Assembly (NCBI RefSeq): GCF_002154695.1
Contig: NZ_MTAV01000047.1
Coordinates: forward strand, 31,717-95,716
DNA: 64,000 nt
Direction of reading: 5' to 3'
Source: Nostoc sp. T09
GTDB taxonomy: Bacteria; Cyanobacteriota; Cyanobacteriia; Cyanobacteriales; Nostocaceae
Positions 36,703 through 46,685 of this stretch are shown in pieces (within the stretch, counting starts at the first letter, position 1; the number at the start of each line of letters is the position of its first letter). Both the position numbers and the translations under genes were made by a program. Under the pieces are notes generated by a model. That model saw nothing but the letters and a program-made list of their open reading frames with translations, was not told the DNA's origin and did not search any database.

Positions 36703-37011
36703 ATGCGTAAAAGAGATGAGTATGGGCAATTTAAGCAAAAATCCAACGAACCAAGAGAGGTTAGAAGCATAAGGCTAACAAACTCCACATGGGAAAAGCT
36801 AGGTGAAATAGCTCAAACAGCAGGAGTCACGCGAGCAGATATTATAGAAGCTATGTTTGAGACAAACACATCAGTCCAAAAATTTTCTAAGGCAGAAGTG
36901 AAAAATTTAGTAGAAGAAATTTTGAGTGACCAAGAAGTTACTAGGACAGGAAAAGACAGAGGATCAGTAAAACGAGGACTGGAAGCATTACTTCAAAAGC
37001 TACCTGAGTAG
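36703..37011 (+). CDS. Ribbon-helix-helix-type DNA-binding protein
   Basis: 102 aa. VRSIRLTNSTWEKLGEIAQTAGVTRADIIEAMFE has the strand-helix-helix pattern of Arc/CopG-type regulators. The C-terminal half is helical and charged. It is bracketed by the 15-bp palindromic sites at 36670 and 37012, so autorepression is a reasonable inference. Confidence 0.7.
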   Translation: MRKRDEYGQFKQKSNEPREVRSIRLTNSTWEKLGEIAQTAGVTRADIIEAMFETNTSVQKFSKAEVKNLVEEILSDQEVTRTGKDRGSVKRGLEALLQKLPE

Positions 37012-37026
37012 CCATGTATTACTTGG
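37012..37026. promoter_or_regulatory. Fourth copy of the 15-bp palindromic site (inverted)
   Basis: CCATGTATTACTTGG is the exact reverse complement of the two upstream copies, and begins at the base after the stop codon of the ribbon-helix-helix gene. Confidence 0.6.
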
Positions 37027-37047
37027 TTGAAGATTAAAATTTTTTGC

Positions 37048-37236
37048 CTACGCTTTTCTAATTACATCCTGTAGTTCCTCTTCTAACTCACGCAAGTAAT
37101 CGCGGAGTACTCCACCAACTGCGATCGCCTGAGTTCGGTGCAGTTGCCTAGTAAGTTCCAAAAAACACTCACGGTCAGTCATCAAATGAGATTCTTTGAC
37201 AGAGTACTTAATAACTTCAGCAAGCAACCCAATCAA
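37048..37236 (-). CDS. Possible small protein, 44-62 aa
   Basis: The frame from MTDRECFLELTRQLHRTQAIAVGGVLRDYLRELEEELQ looks like a helical small protein, and has a HIP1 site in its coding part. No family recognised. The longer start MIGLLAEVIKYS is less likely. Confidence 0.35.
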   Translation of the reverse strand: MIGLLAEVIKYSVKESHLMTDRECFLELTRQLHRTQAIAVGGVLRDYLRELEEELQDVIRKA

Positions 37237-37325
37237 TATACCTGCCTTGAAAATAGAGGCTGAAACTTACGCACACCTGCCATAGATCCTGCTGCATTGG
37301 TTTGGATTTTAGTAGATACAAAGCC

Positions 37326-37739
37326 TTATCCCACAGGCATAAATTCTGCTGTTAGTGATTCGATGAGTTGTGTCACTCGTTCTTTAATCTCATCGCGCAC
37401 TCTGGGGAAAATTTCTGGCTGTTCAGCTGGATCGTCTAATTGCCAGTCTGCAAATACTTCCCGTTTCACCCACTCGGATGGCAGATTCACGCCACAACCA
37501 CACAGAGAAATCACTACATCAAAGTCTTCCGCTTGGAAGTCACTCAGAGGTTTGGAGTGTTGATCGGTAATGTCGATGCCAACTTCTTTCATGGTAGCGA
37601 TCGCCTCTGGTCTGACAAGACTTGCTTCTAATCCAGAACTAGTCACTTCAATCTTTTCTTTACCAAGTGTTTTGGCAAAGCCTTCAGCCATTTGGGAGCG
37701 TGCAGAATTCTTTTTGCAGACAAACATTACACGTTTCAT
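37326..37739 (-). CDS. arsC: Arsenate reductase (LMW-phosphatase fold, glutaredoxin type)
   Basis: Reduces arsenate to arsenite. 137 aa. P-loop VCKKNSARSQMAEG with nucleophile Cys8, and Cys80 and Cys82 in SLCGCGVNLP. This is the arrangement described for Synechocystis ArsC, which uses glutathione/glutaredoxin. It is the last gene of arsR-acr3-arsC, 30 nt after acr3. Confidence 0.92.
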   Translation of the reverse strand: MKRVMFVCKKNSARSQMAEGFAKTLGKEKIEVTSSGLEASLVRPEAIATMKEVGIDITDQHSKPLSDFQAEDFDVVISLCGCGVNLPSEWVKREVFADWQLDDPAEQPEIFPRVRDEIKERVTQLIESLTAEFMPVG

Positions 37740-37769
37740 GCTTCAATTCCTCTATTAATGTCGTTAAAT

Positions 37770-38840
37770 TTATAAAGTTCTCGATTCAGGTGCTGAGAAA
37801 TAACGTTTTTGAAACCAGAAGGCAACATTAACAAGACTAATCAACACAGGCACTTCTACTAAGGGACCAACGACAGCGGCAAAAGCCGCACCCGAATTAA
37901 TGCCGAACACTGCGATCGCCACCGCGATCGCCAACTCAAAATTATTTCCTGCGGCTGTAAATGCTACACTTGCGGCGCTGGAATAGTCCGTCTTGATTCG
38001 CCACGCCATGTAAAAGCTGACCAAAAACATGACGATAAAGTAGATAATTAGCGGAATTGCAATCTTAACCACATCCAAAGGAATTTGAACAATTAAATTC
38101 CCTTTCAAGCTGAACATGACGACGATTGTAAATAACAAAGCAATCAATGTGATGGGGCTAATTTTAGGAACAAATTCCTCGTGATACCAGCGCTTGCTTT
38201 TCGCCTTCACTAAAAAGAAACGAGTCAAAAATCCGCCTAAAAAGGGAATACCAAGATAGATGAATACACTTTGAGCAATCTCGGCAATACTGACGTTAAC
38301 GATACTACCTTGCAATCCAAATAGGGGAGGTAGCACAGTAATAAAGAACCAGGCATAAGGACTGTAGAAAATAACCTGAAATATGCTGTTGAAAGCAACC
38401 AATCCAGCTGTGTACTCAGTATTGCCTCGTGCTAGATCGCTCCACACAACTACCATCGCAATACAACGGGCTAATCCAATCAAAATCAATCCCGTCATGT
38501 ATTCTGGATAATTACGTAAGAAGATAGCCGCCAGCGCAAACATTAGAATTGGCCCGATAATCCAATTCTGAATTAGTGACACACCGAGAATTTTTCCGTT
38601 GCGAAATACATCCCCTAACTCTTCATACCGCACCTTGGCTAGGGGTGGGTACATCATTAGAATTAACCCAATGGCAATTGGTATATTAGTCGTTCCTACC
38701 TGAAACTGATTAATAAATGCTTCGACTCCAGGCAGCAAATAGCCCAAGCCAACCCCAACAGCCATTGCCAAAAAAATCCATAAGGTCAGGAAGCGGTCAA
38801 GAAAAGAAAGCTGTTTGGAAATGGTTTTCGTCGTCATCAC
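37770..38840 (-). CDS. acr3: Arsenite efflux permease Acr3
   Basis: Exports arsenite across the plasma membrane. 356 aa, ten predicted membrane helices. The helix-4 region [24 protein letters not shown] carries the conserved Cys. Other family motifs: [17 protein letters not shown] and [24 protein letters not shown]. Directly upstream of arsC. Confidence 0.94.
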   Translation of the reverse strand: MMTTKTISKQLSFLDRFLTLWIFLAMAVGVGLGYLLPGVEAFINQFQVGTTNIPIAIGLILMMYPPLAKVRYEELGDVFRNGKILGVSLIQNWIIGPILMFALAAIFLRNYPEYMTGLILIGLARCIAMVVVWSDLARGNTEYTAGLVAFNSIFQVIFYSPYAWFFITVLPPLFGLQGSIVNVSIAEIAQSVFIYLGIPFLGGFLTRFFLVKAKSKRWYHEEFVPKISPITLIALLFTIVVMFSLKGNLIVQIPLDVVKIAIPLIIYFIVMFLVSFYMAWRIKTDYSSAASVAFTAAGNNFELAIAVAIAVFGINSGAAFAAVVGPLVEVPVLISLVNVAFWFQKRYFSAPESRTL

Positions 38841-39010
38841 TTATTCCACAGAAACTTACCACTGCTTGCTAAAGCCAGCGTCAAGAGCGCGAGAGCCAAT
38901 TTCTTGACTTTTGCTTCCATTGACTTCTCCACCCTGTGTGGTCGCTAAGTTTGTAAACCTCTCATTTCAATAAAAATTGATATATGAGTGTATTGTCAAC
39001 CACAGGATAT

Positions 39011-39034
39011 AAAAATTCATCAAAAAAACTTGAT
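39011..39034. promoter_or_regulatory. ArsR operator candidate before acr3
   Basis: CATCAA and TTGATG are perfect inverted hexamers 6 nt apart (39019-39036 region), in the 210-bp gap between arsR and acr3. ATCAA/TTGAT half-sites are typical of ArsR/SmtB operators. Suggests a separate ArsR-controlled promoter for acr3-arsC. Confidence 0.55.
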
Positions 39035-39049
39035 GGATTATTTGAGAGT

Positions 39050-39370
39050 TTAGCAGGGGCGGGCAGGTAAGATTTTAATTAAGCGGCGATAATCGGATAA
39101 ATATTGCTCTAAGACAACAAATTGAGCCAAATTCAGGCTGTAGTAAATCCAGCGTCCCTCTTGACGCGAGCGGACTAAACCAGCTTCTTTGAGAGTTTTT
39201 AGGTGAAAAGACAGTTTTGACTGAGTAACTCCTAAAGTCGAGCACAAGTCACACACACACAGTTCTTGCTCGCGCAGCAGTTCCAAGACCTTCAGCCGCA
39301 AAGGTTCAGACAGAGCATGAAAGCCTGCAACGATTGCATCGGAAGTGAAAGTAGAGAGAGAATCCATCAA
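39050..39370 (-). CDS. arsR: ArsR-family arsenite-responsive repressor
   Basis: 106-aa winged-helix repressor. The metal-binding segment ELCVCDLCSTLGVTQSKLSFHLKTLKEAGLV has the CVCDLC cysteines of the As(III) site in the recognition helix region. It releases DNA on binding arsenite. An operator candidate CATCAA-N18-TTGATG overlaps its start (39366-39395). Confidence 0.94.
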   Translation of the reverse strand: MMDSLSTFTSDAIVAGFHALSEPLRLKVLELLREQELCVCDLCSTLGVTQSKLSFHLKTLKEAGLVRSRQEGRWIYYSLNLAQFVVLEQYLSDYRRLIKILPARPC

Positions 39371-39395
39371 GTTTTATTAAAATATTTTTTGATGT
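39366..39395. promoter_or_regulatory. ArsR operator candidate at the arsR start
   Basis: CATCAA and TTGATG inverted hexamers, 18 nt apart, in an AT-rich stretch covering the arsR ribosome-binding region. Confidence 0.5.
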
Positions 39396-39796
39396 TTATC
39401 ATACTCTAAGCTAAATTCAACCTAGACTTCATTGCACCTGATAAGCTAATAATCATTTAAATTGCATCCCCGCGTCTTTTTGAGGGTCAGGCTAGAATAG
39501 CCATACCTAGAGGCCTTTACGCAGCAGTAGCATAGTTAAGCAATTTCCAAACCCTTGCGATTGTTCCACTTTGTTACACTCGCAATGACATATCAAAAGC
39601 AATTTGCCACACATAATATGAGTTGTGAATTAAACAAAGTTTTGTGGCACTACTATGCTTGATAACACAGCGTGCGACCGGGTTTGATATAAAATTTTTT
39701 AAGGTCAAGGAAAGGATCAATAGTCGATATTCAATAGTCAAAGGTCATGTCTTCCTCTGCTAGCTGCTCCCTTCTTCTTGGTACTGCTTTCTAGCA

Positions 39797-41026
39797 CTAA
39801 TAACCTTTTGTTTTAATAAAATCTGCAAACTGTAGCATGAGTTCAGGATTCCGCCAACCAGAATTAGTTTCTTCTAGCATGACAGTAAGTGCTTCCTCTG
39901 AGGTAAAACTCCTTTTGTATGGTCGTTCGCTTGTCAGAGCATCATAAATATCGAGGACCTGAAACACTTGTGCTAGGTAAGGAATATCATCACCTTTGAG
40001 TCCATCAGGGTAGCCGGACCCATCCCAGCGCTCGTGGTGATGGCGAATAATCGGAATTACACCTCGCATACTGCGTAGTGGCTGGCAGATTTTTTCCCCA
40101 ATGGAAACGTGCAGTCTCATAGTCTCCCACTCTTCGGTAGTGAGTTTGCCTTTTTTTAGTAGCACGGCATCAGGTATACCTACCTTACCAATATCGTGGA
40201 GATAACCACCCCACATCAAATCTCTAATTTGGTTACGTGAGAGATTAAGGTATTCACCAAAAGCTTGTCCTAGTTTTACTAACCGTTCACAGTGGTCGCC
40301 AGTATTAGGATCTCGACTTTCAATTGCCCTAGCAACGGAAAATAGTACTTGTTCTGCATGGTCTAAATCTTCATTCAAACGCTTTTGCCGTACTAAGGAT
40401 TTAACACGTGCTGCTAGTTCTACACGATCAAAGGGTTTGGTGAGAAAATCATCTGCTCCTACTTCGATACCCCGGATACGCGATCGCCTATCATTTAAAG
40501 CAGTAATAAAAATGACCGGAATCAGCCTGGTATGCTCATTTTGTTTGAGGATTTGGCAGACTTCAAACCCATCCATTCCTGGCATCATGACATCGAGCAA
40601 AATCAAATCTGGTTGTTTCTCTGTCACCAAATTCACTGCCATAGAACCACTGTCAGCTTCAATGACTTCGTACCCTTCCATACCCAACAGTGCAACAGCA
40701 GTCATCCGACTGGCAGCGTGGTCATCAACTACTAAAATTTTCGGCAGATCCCAATCCCAGCCATTCACTTTAGAACCTTGGAATTGTAGCGCTTTTGAGT
40801 CTAATGATTCTTCATTAGTATTAACATTTTGCTGTTTCATCCAAGAAGGCAATGCTGGGGTTTTTTCAAGCATAAACTCTCCTTTAGATAAGCCCATTGA
40901 ATCACCCTCTACATTTTGTAATTCTAAGGCATGATTTGAACTTATATTCGCCAATTTGCTTAGGGGGTTAGACCCTCCAGCATTTTTTTCTATAGAGTTT
41001 GTATGCTTGGGTTCCCATTGAATCAC
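39797..41026 (-). CDS. Response regulator with HD-GYP phosphodiesterase output
   Basis: 409 aa. N-terminal leader to about 90, receiver domain (ILVVDDHAASR, phosphoryl site LILLDVMMPGMDGFEV, ADDFLTKPFD), then HD-GYP: SRDPNTGDHCERL, GGYLHDIGKVGIPD, HHHERWDGSGYPDGLKG, DIYDALTSERPYK. Expected to degrade cyclic di-GMP when phosphorylated. No partner kinase adjacent. Confidence 0.93.
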   Translation of the reverse strand: MIQWEPKHTNSIEKNAGGSNPLSKLANISSNHALELQNVEGDSMGLSKGEFMLEKTPALPSWMKQQNVNTNEESLDSKALQFQGSKVNGWDWDLPKILVVDDHAASRMTAVALLGMEGYEVIEADSGSMAVNLVTEKQPDLILLDVMMPGMDGFEVCQILKQNEHTRLIPVIFITALNDRRSRIRGIEVGADDFLTKPFDRVELAARVKSLVRQKRLNEDLDHAEQVLFSVARAIESRDPNTGDHCERLVKLGQAFGEYLNLSRNQIRDLMWGGYLHDIGKVGIPDAVLLKKGKLTTEEWETMRLHVSIGEKICQPLRSMRGVIPIIRHHHERWDGSGYPDGLKGDDIPYLAQVFQVLDIYDALTSERPYKRSFTSEEALTVMLEETNSGWRNPELMLQFADFIKTKGY

Positions 41027-41667
41027 AAAACTGCTCCAGTTTTTTCAATAAAAGTTAACAGTGTCAATTTTTCAAAATTGTCAGTTTAGTAGTTGCTTAT
41101 ATTCAACGAATATTCCACAAACTTTATGCAATCATGATATACATCTTTCTTTGCATCAGATACATTATGTTTTTTAATAATTTTTGAAAAAATTAAATAG
41201 TTTGTTAACCCTATTAATTTTTTCATTGATATAGCAGCAATTTACTTAAGTTTTCAATCCTGTTTTTACTGAGATTTGTTAAGATAACATCCTAAAAAAT
41301 TGCTATATTTTTTCAATTCCTTTCTAGGTAAGGTCTATAATTTATAGTTTTTATTTTTCTCTAAAGCTATAAGTAATTGCGCCAATTGGGTCTAGTGCAT
41401 TATCTACTAAATAATATCTAGGTTTGAGTGATTTAGAACACAAAAATTAATGATCCTGATTACTAGAAAAAAATTTAAGTCGCTTCACAGATTAATGATT
41501 CCGTGGCTTTTCTTCAACCATAAGGAATGTAGTTTACCTTAGTCAAGAATTCAAGCCTCTTATTTTCTAACGAGAATAAATTATGTAGCAAAAAACCCAT
41601 AAATCAGGAATCATTTTTTTGTAGTGGCAAATTAAAGATAAGGCAATACCTGCGATAGCACGACAAA

Positions 41668-42582
41668 TTACGAATCTGCTTTCGTAAAATCTTTAGCAAT
41701 ACTTCCACAAAGCCACCTTTTCCGCCAACGGGATGTAGGCTCTAGTGAAGAAGCTTGTTGCTCTTGTTGTCGTCGCATCAATATAACATCAGCAGGGTCA
41801 TTCAATTGAGGGTCGCGGTAGGGAATAGCAGCACGAGTGAGCAAATGCTCTTTTTCTGACTGGAAAAGTGGAGGAAGTGCTAAGTTGCCAGAAGATCCCT
41901 GATGAACCGCTACTGTTCCAGGCGATCGCCTTCCTACTGGTGGGGTAGAACCTATCGTTAAGCTAGCAGTTAATAATGCTGCACGTACAGAAGCCGCACA
42001 GGAATAAGTCGCGAGAATACCATCTGGGTGCAAACACAAAGATATTTGCTGAATGAATTCTAAAGTCCATAAGTGAGGACACTGAGGTGGTGAAAAGGGA
42101 TCGAGAAAAATTGCATCTGCTTGAAAGCCTCGCTCTTGTACAATTTTAATTGACTTTCTAGCATCGCCAATGATTAACTCAGCCTTCAGATACTCTTGTT
42201 GCACTTGATACTCAAAAGCTAACTGAGTCATAATATCGGTATACTTGTAGCCCCAGTTATCAAATAAGTGATGAGCGATCGCAGCTTGTGGTACAGCCCG
42301 ATTGAGTTCTAAAGCCATGAGTTCAACATCACAATTGGGATTCACTTCCCAAATTGTCTGCAAAGCCGCTGCTGTGTTGTATCCTAGACCATAGCAAATA
42401 TCCAACAGCCGCAAGACTGGTTTTTGAGCACGCGCAGCCAATTGAGTAGGTACTGCAAACTTGAGGAAACTCTCCTGCTTGGCTCCATAATGACTGTGAA
42501 AGGCTTCGCCAAACTCTTGGGAAGTAAAGGTGAAGGAACCATCTGCCGTTGGTTGTGGTACAAATATGTCAAAATCTGGCAT
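41668..42582 (-). CDS. MnmC2-like tRNA wobble-uridine methyltransferase
   Basis: 304 aa, SAM-dependent methyltransferase of the DUF752/MnmC methyltransferase family, completing mnm5U-type groups at tRNA position 34. FTSQEFGEAFHSHYGAKQES is the family start; SAM site LLDICYGLGYNTAAAL; catalytic region IFLDPFSPPQCPHLWTLEF. It lacks the FAD oxidase half of the E. coli fusion, as is common outside gamma-proteobacteria. Divergent from the sulfurtransferase with 36 bp between starts. Confidence 0.85.
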   Translation of the reverse strand: MPDFDIFVPQPTADGSFTFTSQEFGEAFHSHYGAKQESFLKFAVPTQLAARAQKPVLRLLDICYGLGYNTAAALQTIWEVNPNCDVELMALELNRAVPQAAIAHHLFDNWGYKYTDIMTQLAFEYQVQQEYLKAELIIGDARKSIKIVQERGFQADAIFLDPFSPPQCPHLWTLEFIQQISLCLHPDGILATYSCAASVRAALLTASLTIGSTPPVGRRSPGTVAVHQGSSGNLALPPLFQSEKEHLLTRAAIPYRDPQLNDPADVILMRRQQEQQASSLEPTSRWRKRWLCGSIAKDFTKADS

Positions 42583-42618
42583 GATACTTTTTCACCTGAT
42601 AATAATTTGCAATTGTTT

Positions 42619-43440
42619 ATGTCTGACTCCCAAATAGTTGTTTCGCCATCATGGTTGTTAGAACACCTTAACGATCCGCAAGTTGTGATTGTCGATTGTC
42701 GCTTTTCGCTTGCCGATCCTCAACTAGGACGACGGCAGTACCAAGAAAGCCATATACAGGGATCTTACTATTTAGATTTAAACCAGGATCTTTCCAGCCC
42801 TTTAGGAGAGCATGGTGGGAGACATCCTTTGCCTAATCCCATCGATTTAGGTCACAAGTTATCAGAAATCGGAGTGAATTACCAAAAAACCTTAGTTGTA
42901 GCTTACGATGATTCCCGGTTTGCTTTTGCAGCGCGTTTATGGTGGCTGTTACATTATTTAGGGCATGAAAATGTAGCGGTATTAGATGGCGGATTTACCG
43001 GATGGCAAAAAGCTGATTATCCTGTTACAAATATTATTCCTCAACCTCAAACTGCTAGCTTTGTTCCTCAAATCCAAACCAATAAAATAGTAGATATTAA
43101 AACTGTAAAAAATAAAAAAGATTTACCAGAGATAGTTTTGGTAGATTCCAGAGAGAGCGATCGCTATCGAGGTGAACGAGAACCAATAGATAAAATTGCT
43201 GGTCATATTCCTGGTGCTGTAAATTATCCTTGGCAGGAAGTCACAGATCCTTCAGGATATTTACTTTCCCCTGTAGAACAACGCCGTCGCTGGGAAGAGC
43301 TAGCAACTGCTGAGGAAATTCTAGTTTATTGTGGTTCTGGTGTTACTGCTTGCGTGAATTTACTTTCTTTAGAACTAGCAGGTATTTCTAAAGGTAAACT
43401 GTATGCTGGTAGCTGGAGTGATTGGATTAGTTATATGTAG
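42619..43440 (+). CDS. Thiosulfate / 3-mercaptopyruvate sulfurtransferase (two rhodanese domains)
   Basis: 273 aa from MSDSQIVVSPSWLLEHL. The N-terminal inactive rhodanese domain is VVIVDCRF...; the C-terminal domain has active-site loop VYCGSGVTACVN with Cys about residue 235 and the signature WYD-type end GSWSDWI. Frames starting further upstream overlap the divergent methyltransferase and are rejected. It moves sulfane sulfur to acceptors such as cyanide or thiols. Confidence 0.92.
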   Translation: MSDSQIVVSPSWLLEHLNDPQVVIVDCRFSLADPQLGRRQYQESHIQGSYYLDLNQDLSSPLGEHGGRHPLPNPIDLGHKLSEIGVNYQKTLVVAYDDSRFAFAARLWWLLHYLGHENVAVLDGGFTGWQKADYPVTNIIPQPQTASFVPQIQTNKIVDIKTVKNKKDLPEIVLVDSRESDRYRGEREPIDKIAGHIPGAVNYPWQEVTDPSGYLLSPVEQRRRWEELATAEEILVYCGSGVTACVNLLSLELAGISKGKLYAGSWSDWISYM

Positions 43441-43597
43441 TTTTGACTCCAAAAACCTGTGAGAATAGGCATTTGAAAAATAGATAATTAGAATACAATA
43501 AAGAGAATTTGTAAAGTGTTTTTTATCTATTTGGGGAAATCTGCACAGCTTAAACTGTAGCAGAATTATTAGGCAATATCATTAAAGCTAAGAGCAA

Positions 43598-44359
43598 ATG
43601 AGCGAAAATAGCCAGCGTCGAATTGTAATTGGGGATGTGCATGGTCACTATGAAGGATTAATGACTTTATTGGCAGCCATTGCTCCAGCATCAAACGATC
43701 AGCTCTATTTCCTAGGAGATTTAATTGATCGTGGACCTCAAAGTGCACAAGTAGTAAATTTTGTCAAGAACAATAACTATCCCTGTCTGCTGGGAAATCA
43801 TGAGCAGATGTTATTAAATGTATTGACCAATGGCAGCGCTTCTACACCAGCGATGCAAGCATGGTTATACAGTGGTGGGCAAGCGACCATAGCCAGTTAC
43901 CAAGAAGCGACAATCCCCCAAGAGCATATTGATTGGTTCACAACGTTACCGACATATCTTGATTTAGGGGATGTTTGGTTAACCCATGCTGGTGTTGACC
44001 CTTTAATGCCTTTGAATAAACAAACTGCCGAGCAATTTTGCTGGATTAGAGAAGAGTTTCACGGCATTGAGAAACCTTTCTTCCCTGATAAATTAATTAT
44101 TGTTGGCCACACGATCACCTTTACCCTACCTGGCGTTAGTCCTGGTCAGCTAGCACAAGGAAAAGGGTGGCTAGACATAGATACTGGTGCGTATCATCCC
44201 CGTAGTGGCTGGTTAACTGCACTGGATGTCACAAATAACTTGGTTTATCAAGCCAACGTTTTTAAGAAGCGCGTCCGCAGCTTGCCTTTAGCAGAAGCAA
44301 CTGTCATCATCGATCCGTCCGAAATCAAAGGTGCTCGCCGCAATCAGCAGCGAGCATAG
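43598..44359 (+). CDS. PPP-family serine/threonine protein phosphatase
   Basis: 253-aa metallophosphatase with the three PPP motifs: GDVHGHYEGL, GDLIDRGPQS and LGNHEQM, then WLTHAGVDP and VGHTITF. Such enzymes oppose the Hanks-type kinases, several of which occur in this window; no direct pairing is visible. Confidence 0.92.
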   Translation: MSENSQRRIVIGDVHGHYEGLMTLLAAIAPASNDQLYFLGDLIDRGPQSAQVVNFVKNNNYPCLLGNHEQMLLNVLTNGSASTPAMQAWLYSGGQATIASYQEATIPQEHIDWFTTLPTYLDLGDVWLTHAGVDPLMPLNKQTAEQFCWIREEFHGIEKPFFPDKLIIVGHTITFTLPGVSPGQLAQGKGWLDIDTGAYHPRSGWLTALDVTNNLVYQANVFKKRVRSLPLAEATVIIDPSEIKGARRNQQRA

Positions 44360-44409
44360 TTACAAATGGGGTAATGGAGAGACTTTTGAGTCTGCACAGG
44401 TTTGTGAAA

Positions 44410-45285
44410 TTAAAGTAATGCTCGGATATTAGCCTTATAAGCGGCATTATCCAATCCATAACGCCCATTGCTAGGTTGAGAACTAATAGCACGTTTGAGG
44501 GCAGTAATGCGATCGCCTGTTGCGGGGTGAGTACTCAAAAATGTTGGAGTAGAACCCTTTCCGAGCAACTTTTGCATAAAGGAAACCATCCCCGACTGGG
44601 CATAACCACTACGAGTCAAAGTTTTTAACCCTCGTTGATCGGCATCAAATTCATCTTGACGACTGCGGGGACGGTTAAGTGCTAGTTCAACACCAATTCC
44701 TACTGCTGTATTGCGATCTAAACCTGCCGCTGTCGCTACACCACTAGCAAGCGCTCTTTGCCGCATTTGTTTGACTAAATGTTTGCCGCCAACGTGACCA
44801 ATTTCATGGGCGAGTACACTTGCTAGTTCCGCTTCATTGTCTGCGGCTTTGAGCAAACCTGTGTTGACATAAACGTAGCCTCCCGCAGTAGCAAAAGCAT
44901 TAAGAGCCGGATCTTCAACCACTTGGAAAGTATAAGGGAGTGATGGGCGATCGCTATTAGCTGCCAAGCGCCGACCAACTTGTTCTACATAGCGATTAAT
45001 CTCAGGATTGCGGTTAAGTTTTACTTGACTACTTAATTCCTGATTCATCTGCTTACCAAGCTCAACTTCTTGGCGATCAGATATATTAGATAGCTGAAGT
45101 ATCTGAGCACCTTGAAAAAGAAGTGGCAATAAGTCAAATGCCCTTCCAGGAAGGGGTGCGCTCAAGCATACACTTAGGGCGACTACCAGCGAAATTAACG
45201 GATAAAACCAGCGACGCCGCCACAAACGGTAATTTGTTAAAAAGGCTTGCCAAGCAATCATAATCCGATTGTTTTGAAGAATCAT
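44410..45285 (-). CDS. M48-family metallopeptidase, exported/membrane anchored
   Basis: 291 aa, similar to BepA/LoiP-type peptidases. Hydrophobic signal/anchor at about 27-50 (FYPLISLVVALSVCLSAPLPG). Zinc site LAHEIGHVGGKH and third ligand region RQDEFDADQRGLKTL. Start may be MIAWQAF (codon 9). Likely acts in the periplasm on envelope proteins. Confidence 0.9.
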   Translation of the reverse strand: MILQNNRIMIAWQAFLTNYRLWRRRWFYPLISLVVALSVCLSAPLPGRAFDLLPLLFQGAQILQLSNISDRQEVELGKQMNQELSSQVKLNRNPEINRYVEQVGRRLAANSDRPSLPYTFQVVEDPALNAFATAGGYVYVNTGLLKAADNEAELASVLAHEIGHVGGKHLVKQMRQRALASGVATAAGLDRNTAVGIGVELALNRPRSRQDEFDADQRGLKTLTRSGYAQSGMVSFMQKLLGKGSTPTFLSTHPATGDRITALKRAISSQPSNGRYGLDNAAYKANIRALL

Positions 45286-45545
45286 GAAAGAACATAAAAT
45301 TATGGGACGAAATTAATGCGTTTTAAGTTGCATTTTTAACTAAAAACTGAAATTGTGTAGATCCGTAGCAGCTTAATTCCAAAAGTTGGCTGCCTCGTCC
45401 CGGAATTTCAGAAGTCGTGATAAACTGTCGCTTGACTGCACCCCCCAGCCGCTTCTAGCGCTTACTACATAGGGAACACTGCCATCACCCTAGTAAAGCC
45501 TGCTGCTACAAACTATTACTCTGCTCTTATCTGGGAAAACTTGTT

Positions 45546-46079
45546 ATGGCTCTTTTAGATTCCAAAGGTCGCTTGTTCGGTAAAATCAATCTCCTCGATT
45601 TAGGTGCTGTACTAGTAATTGTGCTAGTGATATTCGGCATATTTGTCTTTCCTGGTACTTCCGGTTCTGTGGCCCAAGTGGGTGCAAAAACAGTACCTAT
45701 GGAAGTAGATTTAGTAGTTCGTGGTTTGAATGTCCGCGACCCGCAGCAGTTATTTGATAAAGGATTGAAAGCCAATGGTAAAACTAATGTAATTATCCGC
45801 AATCAACCTCACGGTGAAATCGCTATTAAATCAATTCAACAATTACCAAGAACAGTAAATGTTCCCCAACCTGACGGTTCTATTAAAGAGTTACCAGATC
45901 CAAAAGCCAACAATTTTAGTACAGATATGCTGTTGACCTTACAAGGCAAAGCACAAGTCACTGCAAACGGTCCAGTTTTAGGCAACAGCAAAGTCAAAAT
46001 TGGTATGCCATTTGAGTTAGAAGGCTTCAACTACAACTTTAATGCCACTGTCATCGATTTAAGATTGAAAGATAAATAA
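45546..46079 (+). CDS. DUF4330 membrane protein
   Basis: 177 aa. Starts MALLDSKGRLFGKINLLDLGA, then one membrane helix (VLVIVLVIFGIFVFP) and an extracytoplasmic beta-rich region. It matches the cyanobacterial DUF4330 family, whose function is unknown. Confidence 0.85.
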   Translation: MALLDSKGRLFGKINLLDLGAVLVIVLVIFGIFVFPGTSGSVAQVGAKTVPMEVDLVVRGLNVRDPQQLFDKGLKANGKTNVIIRNQPHGEIAIKSIQQLPRTVNVPQPDGSIKELPDPKANNFSTDMLLTLQGKAQVTANGPVLGNSKVKIGMPFELEGFNYNFNATVIDLRLKDK

Positions 46080-46685
46080 ATAGATTAGTTTTATCGACAA
46101 CACCAATAAGCTCGACTTTGTCCACATCAAACAAACTAACTGTGTCTTTACAATCTGGTGGCAGCAAAAAGGCTAAACCTACTGTTAAATAAGGGTTTTA
46201 CTGTATGCATAAACGCTTTTTAAGTAGTTGCCGCAGGCATCACAAATATGGAAAATGGATAAGGTCGAGCTAGGTGCTAATTTGGCAATGAGGATCTAGT
46301 TAGTTCCCTAGTTTGCAAGCATTGAAAATGTATCAAATTATCAGAAATCTGTGTAGAAACTACCGATACAGGGTAGGATAGGACATCGACAATTAAAAAT
46401 GAAAGTGTTAAAACGCCAGTAATAGATGTAAGTTGAATAGACCTATCCTACCTAACCTTCTATACTTCGAGGGAAGGATGAAATATAAAAATCAGGGTTT
46501 TAAGCTTTTACTTTGATAATCCAGAGGTCAAATCAAATTCATCGAACTTAGGTTAATTGAGTTTTCACAAGAAAAATATCCAAATTTTTATTTGGGTAGA
46601 TTTTTGGAAAACTTCCTAGACTAAATAATTATTGTTTTCTTATAGTTAGAGAAATTTTGGACTCAGTAGACGAAGTAATAGAGCC
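46080..46685. other. 606-bp intergenic region with an 11-bp inverted repeat
   Basis: No gene seen. GGTAGGATAGG (46372-46382) and CCTATCCTACC (46442-46452) are perfect inverted arms around 59 bp. It could be a small RNA/terminator or a foldback repeat. Confidence 0.5.
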
